Positions 56,349-64,000 of a DNA stretch of 64,000 nt are shown one piece after another. The notes beneath the pieces are model-generated. The model was not told the origin of the DNA. It saw nothing but the letters and a program-made list of their open reading frames with translations, and did not search any database. Positions within the stretch are counted from its first letter, which is position 1, and every line of letters starts with the position of its first letter. Made by a program: the position numbers and the translations under genes. Source of the stretch: Pollutimonas subterranea. Lineage in GTDB: Bacteria > Pseudomonadota > Gammaproteobacteria > Burkholderiales > Burkholderiaceae_B. The DNA lies in the NCBI RefSeq assembly GCF_002849655.1, contig NZ_PDNW01000001.1:1-64000 (forward strand), given 5' to 3'.

Positions 56349-56425
56349 GCGCTATTTTCGTGCTATTTCAGTGCTATGTCAGTATTGTCTTAGTGCCATC
56401 TCGCTATCACCTCAGCGCTACGCTC
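56349..56425 (+). repeat. degenerate tandem array of an 11-bp unit
   Basis: Seven consecutive units of GYGCTATNTCA-type sequence lie in 77 bases: GCGCTATTTTC, GTGCTATTTCA, GTGCTATGTCA, GTATTGTCTTA, then two less regular units of 10 and 12, then GCGCTACGCTC. The period is close to one helical turn, so the same face of DNA is presented each time, as in multi-site operators. It is not a CRISPR (no spacers). Function unknown. Confidence 0.65.
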
Positions 56426-56561
56426 AATCGGCTCCAGCTAGGTCGCGTCCGGTGTTTGCGAATCGCGCTCCTCGGTAAACCGGAGCATGGTTATTTGGCG
56501 AGCGGTCCGGTATGTGGTCTTGCGAGTGATTTGGTACTTGATCCAATTTCACAGGTCCAAT

Positions 56562-56596
56562 GCACTGTGCCGCCCGGGTGGCGGGCGGCACAGTGC
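56562..56596. repeat. 13-bp perfect inverted repeat
   Basis: GCACTGTGCCGCC (56562-56574) is followed after nine bases by its exact reverse complement (56584-56596). There is no T-run on either side. It could be a transcription barrier or protein site in the intergenic stretch. Confidence 0.6.
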
Positions 56597-56697
56597 GAGC
56601 GTGTCAGCTGTTTCAACTCGATTAAACGATGGCAAGAATGCCAAGCACCCAGTTCGTCACAGACACCCGGACAGTCAAGCTTGATGCAGTCGAGGGC

Positions 56698-56844
56698 GCG
56701 GCGCTGGGCCGATCCGGTCCTTTGGAGCCTCCAGCAAGCCGCACGCGAAGGGAGTCCCGAAGGGGACGGACGAGCGGGGCGATGCTGGTTCGGCGCGCAG
56801 GGCGCCGAACCGGGCTCCGCGGGACCGGTTCGGCCCAGCGCCGC
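56698..56844 (+). repeat. GC-rich inverted-repeat element, copy 2
   Basis: The ends GCGGCGCTGGGCCGATCCGG (start 56698) and its reverse complement (end 56844) match 22 of 23 bases. The interior at 56745-56807 is homologous to copy 1 in the opposite orientation, so the two copies face each other about 500 bp apart. It encodes no transposase. Confidence 0.6.
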
Positions 56845-56894
56845 ACCCGCGACGTCTAAAAGATTAATGACCCGCGACATCTAAAAGACTAAAG
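56845..56894 (+). repeat. two tandem 25-bp repeats
   Basis: ACCCGCGACGTCTAAAAGAT... (56845-56869) is followed directly by a second copy (56870-56894) with 22 of 25 matches. It sits immediately after copy 2 of the palindromic element and 36 bp before the end of the polysaccharide operon. Confidence 0.75.
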
Positions 56895-56930
56895 GCCGGC
56901 AACGTCCCACATCGCTGTCGGCATGACGTA

Positions 56931-58979
56931 TCAGACCCGTTCCGCCGGCTGCCTGCGCCGCTCGTGAATCAGATCCACAATCCCGCCCTCCGGCTTATAC
57001 CCATCCACCAGCCGAAAAAACAACTCCCGTACTTCCGAGTAATTGTCGTTCTTGATTGCCGCCGACAACTCCGCGAGCGATATCTTCAGCACACCCCAGC
57101 CCAGCTGCTTCTCTTGCGCACGCATAATCATCGGGTGCTCAGTCTGCGTCACATTGTCACCGATCAGCAATTCTTCATACAATTTCTCGCCAGGTCGCAG
57201 CCCCGTAAACTCGATCGCGATATCGCCATCCAGGTTGCGGGCTGAGCGTACGCTCAGGCCTGACAGCTGCACCATCTTTTCGGCCAGCTGTGCAATTTTC
57301 ACGGGCTCGCCCATATCCAGCACGAACACATCGCCACCCGAGCCCATCGATCCGGCCTGGATCACCAGTTGTGCTGCTTCGGGTATGGTCATGAAGTAGC
57401 GCGTGATGTCCGGGTGAGTCACGGTGACCGGGCCGCCCTTGCGGATCTGCTCGCGAAATAGAGGGATGACCGATCCCGACGAACCCAGGACATTGCCGAA
57501 GCGCACCATCGTAAAACGGGTTCTGTTTACGGTGGCGCCGGCGCCAGCGTTGCGCTCGTAAAGAAACGGCATGGACTCGCTGGCGAGCGCCTGGAGTACC
57601 AGCTCGGCCAGCCGCTTGGTGCTTCCCATGATGTTGGTCGGGCGCACTGCCTTGTCGGTCGAAATCAGTACAAAATTCTGCACTCCGGCGCGCAACGCGG
57701 CCTGCGCGGCGTACAGGGTGCCGAAGGTGTTGTTGACGATCCCTTCGGCGATATTTCGTTCGACCATGGGCACATGCTTGTACGCCGCGGCATGATAGAC
57801 GGTGTTGACTTTCCATGCGCTCATCACGTCGAACAGGCGGCTCTGGTTGCGCACAGATCCGAGAATGGGAATGATGCGAAGCTTGCGTCCTGAGTTGCGC
57901 AAATGTGTTTCAAGCTCGATATGCACGCTGTAGAGGCCGAACTCCGAATGTTCGAAAAGGATCAATGCTTTGGGACTGCTGCGCACGATCTGGCGGCAAA
58001 GCTCCGAGCCTATCGACCCTCCGGCCCCCGTGACCATGACTACCTGATCCTTGATGCAGCGCTCGAACAGGTCGGGCCGGGGTTGCACCGGATCGCGCCC
58101 GAGCAAGTCATCAATGTCGACCTCGCGCAGTTCCTCGACCTGGACTCGACCGCTGGCCAGGTCCATGAAGCCGGGAATCGTCCGCACGTATACGGGATAG
58201 GACGCCAGCATATTGATGATTTCATTGCGCCGCATACGGGATGCGGACGGAATTGCCAGCAGGACCTCGTCCGCGCCGGTGTCCTCCAATAGTTGGCCCA
58301 ATTCACCGGCGGGATGAACCGTCAGCCCTGCCATGATCCGTCCGCTGAGCTCCGGATTGTCGTCGATGAAGGCCACGGGGATCATCTCGCGGCCGACACG
58401 CAAGGCCAGCAGCAATTGATTTCCGGCGGCGCCCGCGCCATAGATAATGACCAGCGGACGCGCATCTTTTCGCTTGCCGTCGTGGCGCCCGGACGGCCGT
58501 GTCCGTAAGCTGATGCGGTCGCTGCTGAAATACTGCCTCATGACGACACGCAACCCGCCCACAAACATCAGGCACAGCATCCAGTAGATGATGACGATGG
58601 ATCGTGGAATGATGGCCGGCGGCTTGCCATAGATGTAAATGGCAATCGCGAGCAGGGCAGTGGCGGCCGTAACGGCTTTGGCTATGGTGGTGAACGCCTG
58701 GTTGCCAAAGTAGCGCATCACGGCGCGATAAAGCCCGAACCGTGCGAACAGGGGTATGGCAAGCACAGGCGCCAGTGCGAACAGCCATGCATGTCCGCCC
58801 AAGGGTTCTACCTTCGATGCGTCATCAAGCCGTATGAAAAAAGCCAGCCATAGTGCGGTCCAGATGAGAAGTGTATCGGTGAGAATCTGCAGCAAGCACT
58901 TCTGGTCGCGGGACAAGGCGAGCAAACGCTCACGCAGGTCAGGAATATGGCTTTTTAGTTCAGGGAACATCGCGTTCAC
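56931..58979 (-). CDS. membrane-bound UDP-sugar 4,6-dehydratase (WbpM/PglF/CapD type)
   Basis: 682 residues. Four N-terminal membrane helices (residues 30-145), a CoA-binding-like domain (IIYGAGAAGNQLL near 185) and a C-terminal SDR domain with VTGAGGSIGSELCRQI (near 315) make the large-dehydratase layout. The active site STDKAVRPTNIMGSTKR has Met in place of the usual Tyr, the SMK triad of WbpM and PglF. It converts UDP-GlcNAc to the 4-keto-6-deoxy intermediate. The start overlaps the aminotransferase gene by 20 bases; MFPEL nine bases inside is the other candidate start. Confidence 0.93.
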   Translation of the reverse strand: MNAMFPELKSHIPDLRERLLALSRDQKCLLQILTDTLLIWTALWLAFFIRLDDASKVEPLGGHAWLFALAPVLAIPLFARFGLYRAVMRYFGNQAFTTIAKAVTAATALLAIAIYIYGKPPAIIPRSIVIIYWMLCLMFVGGLRVVMRQYFSSDRISLRTRPSGRHDGKRKDARPLVIIYGAGAAGNQLLLALRVGREMIPVAFIDDNPELSGRIMAGLTVHPAGELGQLLEDTGADEVLLAIPSASRMRRNEIINMLASYPVYVRTIPGFMDLASGRVQVEELREVDIDDLLGRDPVQPRPDLFERCIKDQVVMVTGAGGSIGSELCRQIVRSSPKALILFEHSEFGLYSVHIELETHLRNSGRKLRIIPILGSVRNQSRLFDVMSAWKVNTVYHAAAYKHVPMVERNIAEGIVNNTFGTLYAAQAALRAGVQNFVLISTDKAVRPTNIMGSTKRLAELVLQALASESMPFLYERNAGAGATVNRTRFTMVRFGNVLGSSGSVIPLFREQIRKGGPVTVTHPDITRYFMTIPEAAQLVIQAGSMGSGGDVFVLDMGEPVKIAQLAEKMVQLSGLSVRSARNLDGDIAIEFTGLRPGEKLYEELLIGDNVTQTEHPMIMRAQEKQLGWGVLKISLAELSAAIKNDNYSEVRELFFRLVDGYKPEGGIVDLIHERRRQPAERV

Positions 58980-60156
58980 CCGTTGCGGCGGCTTGGAGCA
59001 TCACGTGCTCCAGCGCCTGGCATGTTTTCTCGATTTCCGATTCGGCGAGTGTTGGGTGCACCAGGAACATCAAGGCCGTTACACCCAGCTCGCGCGCACC
59101 GGGCAGGCGCTGGGGCGGACGCCAGCCCGTATCGTCGAAGGCCTTTTCCAGATATACCTCGGAGCAGGATCCCGTGAAGCAGGGCACGCCCATGGCGCTG
59201 ATTTCGCTTTGTATGCGGTCGCGGCTCCAGCCAGGCGCAAGCTGCGTGGGCTCTACGAAGACATAGCATTTATAGGCCGCATGGCGCATGTCATGCTGCG
59301 GAATAGGAACGCGCAAACCGGGAAGCCGGGCGGCGCGTTCCCAGATGCGCTGCGCATTATTCAGGCGTTGGGCTTGCCAGTCCTGCATGCGACGCAATTG
59401 GATGCGTCCGATGGCGGCCTGGGTTTCCATCATGCGCCAGTTGGTCCCGAAGCTTTCATGCAGCCAGCGGAATCCCGGCGGATGATCACGCTCGTAAACA
59501 GCCTCCCAGCTCTTTCCGTGATCTTTATAAGACCACATTCTTGACCACAGGTCCCGGTTGCGGGTTGTCGCCACGCCGCCTTCACCACCGGTGCTCATGA
59601 TCTTGTCCTGGCAGAAAGACCAGGCACCGATATGCCCGATGGATCCGACCGGCCTGCCTTTGTACAGCGCTCCATGGGCCTGCGCGCAGTCTTCGATCAC
59701 ATGGAGTCGGTGCTCCGCCGCCAGCGCCATGATCGGGTCCATGTCGCAGGGCCAGCCGGCCAGGTGAACGCAGATGACGGCGCGGGTATTCGGCGTCAGG
59801 ACGGCTTGTATCGTCTGCGCCGTGATGTTTTGCGAGTCGCGGTCGACGTCGGCGAAGACGGGTGTCGCGCCGGCATTGATAATGCAGGAAACCGATGCCA
59901 GGAAGGTACGGGGCGTGACGACGACTTCGTCGCCGGGGCCGATGCCCAGGGCCTTGAGCGCCACGTCCAGCGCGAGCGTACCGTTACTCACCGCGACGGC
60001 ATGCTCGCAGCCGGCCCACTCGGCAAATTCCTGTTCGAACTTCCGGCATTCCTGGCCTGTCCAGTAATTCACCTTGTTTGACAGGATGACGTCGCGCACA
60101 GCGTTGGCTTCTTCCTCGGAAAAAGACGGCCATGCGGCAAAGGAGGTATTCAACAT
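58960..60156 (-). CDS. DegT/DnrJ/EryC1/StrS sugar aminotransferase (PglE type)
   Basis: 398 residues, fold-type I PLP enzyme. The cofactor lysine is in WSFCQDKIMSTGGEGG (near residue 190); AVSNGTLALDVALKALGIGPGD (near 55) and VIEDCAQAHGALYKG (near 155) bind PLP. It probably adds the 4-amino group to the UDP-4-keto-6-deoxy sugar made by the dehydratase gene that follows. The acetyltransferase gene ends four bp upstream, so the operon order is transferase, acetyltransferase, aminotransferase, dehydratase. Confidence 0.93.
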   Translation of the reverse strand: MLNTSFAAWPSFSEEEANAVRDVILSNKVNYWTGQECRKFEQEFAEWAGCEHAVAVSNGTLALDVALKALGIGPGDEVVVTPRTFLASVSCIINAGATPVFADVDRDSQNITAQTIQAVLTPNTRAVICVHLAGWPCDMDPIMALAAEHRLHVIEDCAQAHGALYKGRPVGSIGHIGAWSFCQDKIMSTGGEGGVATTRNRDLWSRMWSYKDHGKSWEAVYERDHPPGFRWLHESFGTNWRMMETQAAIGRIQLRRMQDWQAQRLNNAQRIWERAARLPGLRVPIPQHDMRHAAYKCYVFVEPTQLAPGWSRDRIQSEISAMGVPCFTGSCSEVYLEKAFDDTGWRPPQRLPGARELGVTALMFLVHPTLAESEIEKTCQALEHVMLQAAATGERDVP

Positions 60157-60160
60157 GTTC

Positions 60161-60820
60161 TTACTTCCTTACAAGAGGCGTGGCCGGGTTGCCCACGACC
60201 GTGGTACCGGGGGGTACGCTGCGTGTAACGACGGCGCCCATCCCGACGATGGCGCCGCGACCGATGACCAGGGGTTGATCGGGCTTGCCTTGCTTGATCA
60301 CGGCGTCGGCCCCGATGTAGGCATGGTCATGAATATGAATGTTGCCGTTGCACTTGACTCCCGGCGCGAAGGTGACGAAGTCGCCGATGATGCAGTCGTG
60401 CTCGACATAGCTGTAGAGATTGGCGTGGAAATGCTTGCCGATGCGGATGTTCGAGGTCAAAGTCACAAAAGGGCTTAAAGCGGCGCCTTCTCCCACGGTG
60501 ACGTCGTCCATCGTGATCACATTGGCGGCGCGCACGCTCCATGGGTGGACCTCGTCGGCGGCACAGCGGCGAGCCAGTGTTTCGCGCACGTTTCCGTTGG
60601 CAATGGCCAGAATCGCATAGTGGATGCTGGCCTCGCACTCCAGGAATTCGCCGTAGGTCAGTACGCGATGTCCGTTGATAAGATCCGCTGCGGGGTTGTC
60701 GTCGATAAATACCAGCCGTTCCGCGGCTATGCCTTGCTCATGGAGCTGGGCCTTGGCCAGGGGCATGATGCCGCGACCGCAGCCGCTCGCACCGTATACG
60801 GCATACAAGGGAGTTTTCAT
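60161..60820 (-). CDS. sugar O/N-acetyltransferase of the NeuD/PglD family
   Basis: 219 residues. A short Rossmann-like N-terminal domain (YAVYGASGCGRGIMPLAK, residues 6-23) binds the nucleotide sugar, and a left-handed beta-helix with hexapeptide repeats (residues 95-219) binds acetyl-CoA; the catalytic base is probably the His in YVEHDCIIGDF (near residue 140). PglD acetylates the 4-amino group of the UDP-trideoxyhexose. It overlaps the sugar-transferase gene by four bases. Confidence 0.9.
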   Translation of the reverse strand: MKTPLYAVYGASGCGRGIMPLAKAQLHEQGIAAERLVFIDDNPAADLINGHRVLTYGEFLECEASIHYAILAIANGNVRETLARRCAADEVHPWSVRAANVITMDDVTVGEGAALSPFVTLTSNIRIGKHFHANLYSYVEHDCIIGDFVTFAPGVKCNGNIHIHDHAYIGADAVIKQGKPDQPLVIGRGAIVGMGAVVTRSVPPGTTVVGNPATPLVRK

Positions 60821-61449
60821 GCTTGGCGCCTTGTCGTTTCAGTTTGTGTTGTTGAAAGCTCCGATCCGGTGAATCGGGAGGTTGTTGCCTCACCTTCCGC
60901 GCGGATTCCGTCGCGAAGGACTACTTTTTTCAATGTCATGAATAGAATCTTTATGTCCAGCCACAGCGATTGATGTTCGACATACCAGACGTCGAGCTTG
61001 AACTTGTCTTCCCAGCTCAGGGCGTTGCGGCCATTGACCTGGGCCCAGCCGGTTACGCCCGGGCGGACTTCATGTCGCCGGTATTGCTCGGCGTTGTACA
61101 AGGGCAGGTATTCCATAAGCAGGGGTCGGGGTCCGACCAGGCTCATGTCGCCCTTAAGCACGTTCCAAAGTTCGGGCAATTCATCCAGGCTGGTGGAACG
61201 CAGGAGGCTGCCGAATGCGGTAAGCCGTTGATCGTCAGGCAGCGGTCGTCCGTCCGCATCGACGGCATCGCGCATGGAACGGAACTTGACCATTTCGAAG
61301 GGGCGGCCACCCAGTCCAGGTCTCTTCTGGCGAAACAGTACGGGCGAACCCAGTTTTCGTGAGATCTGCCATGCCACGATGCCCATCACGGGCGCGAGCA
61401 GCACCAAGGCAGCTGCCGAAACCGTTATATCAAGTAGACGTTTAACCAT
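60817..61449 (-). CDS. undecaprenyl-phosphate sugar phosphotransferase (PglC type)
   Basis: 210 residues with a single re-entrant N-terminal helix (residues 5-27), the monotopic PGT fold. The KFRSMRDAVDADG, STSLDELPELWNVLKGDMS (Asp-Glu catalytic pair) and GPRPLLMEYLPLY motifs are present. It transfers the phospho-sugar to undecaprenyl phosphate and starts the glycan. ATG 61449 (MVKRLLDITVSA) is preferred, with AGGATAGGA directly upstream; the additional 12 codons beyond it are unneeded. The C-terminal 20 residues are a polar Thr/Ser-rich tail. Confidence 0.92.
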   Translation of the reverse strand: MVKRLLDITVSAAALVLLAPVMGIVAWQISRKLGSPVLFRQKRPGLGGRPFEMVKFRSMRDAVDADGRPLPDDQRLTAFGSLLRSTSLDELPELWNVLKGDMSLVGPRPLLMEYLPLYNAEQYRRHEVRPGVTGWAQVNGRNALSWEDKFKLDVWYVEHQSLWLDIKILFMTLKKVVLRDGIRAEGEATTSRFTGSELSTTQTETTRRQA

Positions 61450-61465
61450 TCCTATCCTGTTTTCT

Positions 61466-62602
61466 TCAATTGATGCACGCGACACCCATCTCGCGCAGCA
61501 TCACTGCGTTGACCTTGTGCACGTCGTATTTCGTTTCCGCAATCTCGCGCGACTGGGCCCCCATGCGTGCGGCCAGCATCGGTTCGTCCAGGAATCGCTG
61601 CATGGCCCCGGCCAGGGCGTTGGCTGACCTGACCGGCACCAGCCAGCCATTTACGCCGTCGACCACCGTTTCGCGGCAGCCCGGCGCATCCGTCGTAATG
61701 ACGGCACGGCCCATGGCCATTGCCTCGAGCACCGTGCGTGGGGTGCCTTCGCGGTAAGAGGGCAGGACGTAGACACTGCATGCCGCTATGGCGGGTCGCA
61801 CGTCGGCGAGCCGGCCCAGGTAATTCAATGTGCCTTGCCCTGTCCAGACGTCAAGCTCGACCTGCTTGATGGCGTCGGGGTTTTCATCTATCCATCCCAC
61901 GAGGCTGAACTGGATGTCGGGACGCTTGGCGCGAATGTGCGCCGCGGCGTCTGCATACTCACGCACTCCCTTGTCGCCCAGAAGGCGTGCGATCAAAAGG
62001 AAGTGGGGTGAAGGGGGTAGCGCCGCGGGATGGTATTCGGCGACGTTCACGCCGGAGCCATTGACCACGCAGGAGGGCGTGCCGGGTGACAGTATCCCCA
62101 GCGTCCGGAACAGGGCTTCATCGTCCGGATTCTGGAAAAAAACCTTTTTGGCCTTGCGCAAGCCGATGGAGTAGAGACCCTGCACCAGGGAACGCAGCAG
62201 GCGGCGGGCTTTCCCATCGCCATGCTGGCCTTGAAATGCATAACCGAGGCCGGTAACCAAGGCAAACCGGTGGGGTACGCGGGCGAGCCATGCTGCCAGC
62301 GAGCCGTAGATGACGGGCTTGACCGTGTAGCCCATGACGAAGTCAGGTTTTACGGTTCGCATCAGCCGCCATAGATGCAGCATGCATTTAAGGTCGGCCG
62401 CTGGATTCATGCCGGTACGGCGCAGTGGAATGTCGTGAATGACCAGTCCTTTTGCCTCCAAGCGCCGGCGCATGGCACTGCCCGCCGGAAGATCCGGTGC
62501 CGCGACATGCACCTCCAGGTTCTCGGCTTGGAGCGCTTCGATCAAGGGGCCGCGAAATTGCAGCAAGGAGTCGGGAAAGCCCGCTATCAACAAGAACTTC
62601 AC
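61466..62602 (-). CDS. family 4 glycosyltransferase
   Basis: 378 residues, GT-B fold. The N-terminal acceptor domain (KFLLIAGFPDSLLQFRGPLI) and the C-terminal donor motif PSYREGTPRTVLEAMAMGRAVI with the E-x7-E pattern (near residue 280) fit the WbaZ/PglA-like GT4 subgroup that adds GalNAc or similar to an undecaprenyl-linked sugar. The start is GTG 62602, which overlaps the stop of the preceding gene (GTGA) and gives the family N-terminus. The longer upstream frame lies within that gene and is rejected. Confidence 0.9.
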   Translation of the reverse strand: MKFLLIAGFPDSLLQFRGPLIEALQAENLEVHVAAPDLPAGSAMRRRLEAKGLVIHDIPLRRTGMNPAADLKCMLHLWRLMRTVKPDFVMGYTVKPVIYGSLAAWLARVPHRFALVTGLGYAFQGQHGDGKARRLLRSLVQGLYSIGLRKAKKVFFQNPDDEALFRTLGILSPGTPSCVVNGSGVNVAEYHPAALPPSPHFLLIARLLGDKGVREYADAAAHIRAKRPDIQFSLVGWIDENPDAIKQVELDVWTGQGTLNYLGRLADVRPAIAACSVYVLPSYREGTPRTVLEAMAMGRAVITTDAPGCRETVVDGVNGWLVPVRSANALAGAMQRFLDEPMLAARMGAQSREIAETKYDVHKVNAVMLREMGVACIN

Positions 62603-63795
62603 GATACGGTCTCTTTTGTCGGAATAATGTGTGACGATGGGCGTGTGGAACGGCGTACCGCCGGCTGGCGCCGCAGCTTGCCCAGCAAGGAGATGAACAG
62701 GAAGATCAGCATGGGGGCGAACATCCATTTCTGCCGTACCGAAATGCCCAGGTTGGCGGTGGTCATGGCCAGGATGATCCAGGTCAATAGCGAGTACAGC
62801 CACAAAAAGGTCCGGTTGCTCTCCACCGTGTACTTGCCGCGTTTCAACATCTTTATTCCGCCGGCGATGAACAGGAAAAGCAGCACGGCGTTGTCGAGCG
62901 AGGCGGCCAGGGCGAAAACGCTCCGGGCTTCAAACGGCAAGGGCCTGAACAGATAGCTGTACAGCTGCAAGGGCAGGCTCATGGAGGCTATGTCGATACT
63001 GCTGCCGCCCTGCGTATTGTAGGATTGCCGCTTTTCCACATAGCTCATCAGCTCATCGGTGCCGGCACCTTCGCCGACGCCGGCATAGTTCAAAGCGAAC
63101 GGAATCATGGCGGCCGTCGCCGCAAGCGCCACGCCGCCTAGCATCAACCGTTGTGGCAAGGGGATCCTGCCCTGAACGACGATAGAAGCAGTCAACGCAA
63201 TAATCATTGTTCCCGCAATGTGCGGGCGCACCACTAGCATGATGCCTATCGAGCACGCCATTATCAGCATCCTGCGCCTCATGTCCATTGCACACCAAAG
63301 CACCAGGCCGGCGGACATGAACGCGAGCGAATCCTTGCCCAGTGCCGCCGTCCAGAAACTGATGGACGGTAGGAAGACGACCATCGTGGCAAAGCGGCGC
63401 ATCAGCCGGGATTTGTCCGCAGTCGCGGCTCGTAAACTGGCATCGAAGGCCAGCAGGCCTATGCTGCCAAAGATGTTGAACAACAGGCATGCGCCAAGGA
63501 ACGACAAGTTGAGGCCAGTCACGAAAATCGTGGCGATACTGACGATGGCATCGGTACCGACCGCAAGCATGAATTCGCCGTTGGACGCCTTCAGGTAGTA
63601 CACCAGGGCGTCGGCGCCGTTGGTGAGGGCGTAAAGTGTATAGACAATACAAAACAGTGAATGCCAGATATAAAGCGCGAAGGCCCGTCGAACCGGTATG
63701 CCTAGGCGCTTGCCCACTGAGAGGGAGATAAACAAACCGGCCAGGAATACCAGTAATGTGCTGGCGAGCTGGATTGGCGAATCGATCAAGGACAT
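62599..63795 (-). CDS. multi-pass membrane protein, possible O-antigen polymerase
   Basis: 398 residues with about ten hydrophobic helices and two larger soluble loops (one with YVEKRQSYNTQGGSSID near residue 235). This topology and its place between glycosyltransferases are those of Wzy-type polymerases, although Wzy sequences are too variable for a firm call. FLPSISFWTAALGKDSLAF is a segment often seen in related exopolysaccharide membrane proteins. ATG 63795 (MSLIDSPIQLAS) is chosen over the TTG 21 bases upstream. It overlaps the next gene by four bases. Confidence 0.65.
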   Translation of the reverse strand: MSLIDSPIQLASTLLVFLAGLFISLSVGKRLGIPVRRAFALYIWHSLFCIVYTLYALTNGADALVYYLKASNGEFMLAVGTDAIVSIATIFVTGLNLSFLGACLLFNIFGSIGLLAFDASLRAATADKSRLMRRFATMVVFLPSISFWTAALGKDSLAFMSAGLVLWCAMDMRRRMLIMACSIGIMLVVRPHIAGTMIIALTASIVVQGRIPLPQRLMLGGVALAATAAMIPFALNYAGVGEGAGTDELMSYVEKRQSYNTQGGSSIDIASMSLPLQLYSYLFRPLPFEARSVFALAASLDNAVLLFLFIAGGIKMLKRGKYTVESNRTFLWLYSLLTWIILAMTTANLGISVRQKWMFAPMLIFLFISLLGKLRRQPAVRRSTRPSSHIIPTKETVS

Positions 63796-63894
63796 CGGAC
63801 TTAGCTTTCCCCGCAAGGGAATAAGTCCAAAATGGACAGACGATGTGGCAGTTTCAGGCCATACATAAAGATCCTTGCATGAGAATTATCAGAC

Positions 63895-64000
63895 TTAACG
63901 TGAGCAGTTAGGGGCCAAGACGTTCAGATAGGCGTCGACGGCATGGGTGACGCCGAAGGCTTCCGCTCGTTTCTTTACGTCCGGTGGCGACGCATCGGCG
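63895..64000 (-). CDS. C-terminal fragment of a glycosyltransferase-like gene (partial)
   Basis: Thirty-four codons run from the right edge to TAA at 63895-63897 and encode ADASPPDVKKRAEAFGVTH, then AVDAYLNVLAPNCSR. The ERAEAFGV-like ending is common at the C-terminus of family 4 glycosyltransferases. It is the next gene upstream in the polysaccharide operon, 99 bp before the polymerase-like gene. Most of it lies outside the window, so the family is only suggested. Confidence 0.55.
   Translation of the reverse strand, partial: ADASPPDVKKRAEAFGVTHAVDAYLNVLAPNCSR

Noticed and set aside
56349-56425. A CRISPR array
   Set aside because: The repeats are 11 bases, contiguous and without spacers; no cas gene is near.
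56303-56884. A 193-codon gene in the intergenic block
   Set aside because: It crosses the tandem array, a hairpin and element copy 2, and its translation has no protein-like pattern.

Overview
The window is a chromosomal segment of a GC-rich betaproteobacterium, most likely of the family Alcaligenaceae (the Bordetella, Achromobacter, Pusillimonas group). The evidence is a RisA/RisS-type two-component pair, the order dusB-fis-purH-ruvC-ruvA, a split minC-minD-minE operon, a double-length UvrA, a Bug-family (TctC) binding protein beside an IclR regulator, a phasin, and GC-rich intergenic palindromes of the kind common in this family. The genus cannot be fixed from the sequence alone. No tRNA, rRNA, CRISPR array, phage or intact insertion sequence was seen.

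Layout. 0-3.5 kb: a YkvI-type membrane protein and folate genes pabC and pabB, which converge on a 414-bp palindromic element bounded by TA. 3.5-9.2 kb: a tandem-duplicated UvrA. 9.3-14 kb: a 42-residue basic protein with its own promoter and terminator, a family 2 glycosyltransferase, an acidic protein, the ABC-F factor EttA, an isochorismatase-like hydrolase and a glycine-zipper lipoprotein. 14-17.7 kb: minCDE and glnS. 17.8-20.3 kb: a CydA/CydB-like pair whose subunit I appears to have lost every haem ligand. 20.3-27.3 kb: risAS, a CLC chloride transporter or channel with CBS domains, an outer-membrane-like protein and recQ. 27.5-35 kb: ruvB, a hydroxyaspartate/threonine ammonia-lyase, ruvA, ruvC, purH, fis, dusB and a UbiH-type hydroxylase. 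35-42.7 kb: a TM2 protein, a leader ORF with a hairpin before an ACT-like protein, a CtaG-type assembly factor, BepA, an alpha/beta hydrolase, an NTF2-like protein, a zinc-finger protein, ilvE and azlCD. 42.8-49.1 kb: rhlE, a thioredoxin-like protein, an EI24 membrane protein, a CinA-like protein, IclR, TctC and a phasin. 49.2-55.8 kb: pyrD, the N-end-rule transferases bpt and aat, a Nudix hydrolase, an unknown protein and the metNIQ methionine importer. 55.9-56.9 kb: about 1.1 kb without genes but dense in repeats. 56.9-64 kb: a minus-strand surface-polysaccharide operon.

How the genes fit together. Most of the window is core metabolism and genome maintenance (folate, pyrimidine, purine, branched-chain amino acids, methionine import, cell division, recombination and repair). 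The last 7 kb is accessory. It carries a PglC-PglD-PglE-PglF-like set expected to build an undecaprenyl-linked diacetamido-trideoxyhexose, followed upstream by glycosyltransferases and a polymerase-like membrane protein; the operon continues past the window edge.

The most unusual points are the haem-ligand-free CydA homologue paired with a well-conserved CydB, the TA-bounded palindromic element between pabC and pabB with a relative between recQ and ruvB, the repeat cluster before the polysaccharide operon, and two candidate RNA leaders (before the ACT-like gene and before metN). Coordinates and motifs were read by eye; family assignments are from memory and were not checked against a database.
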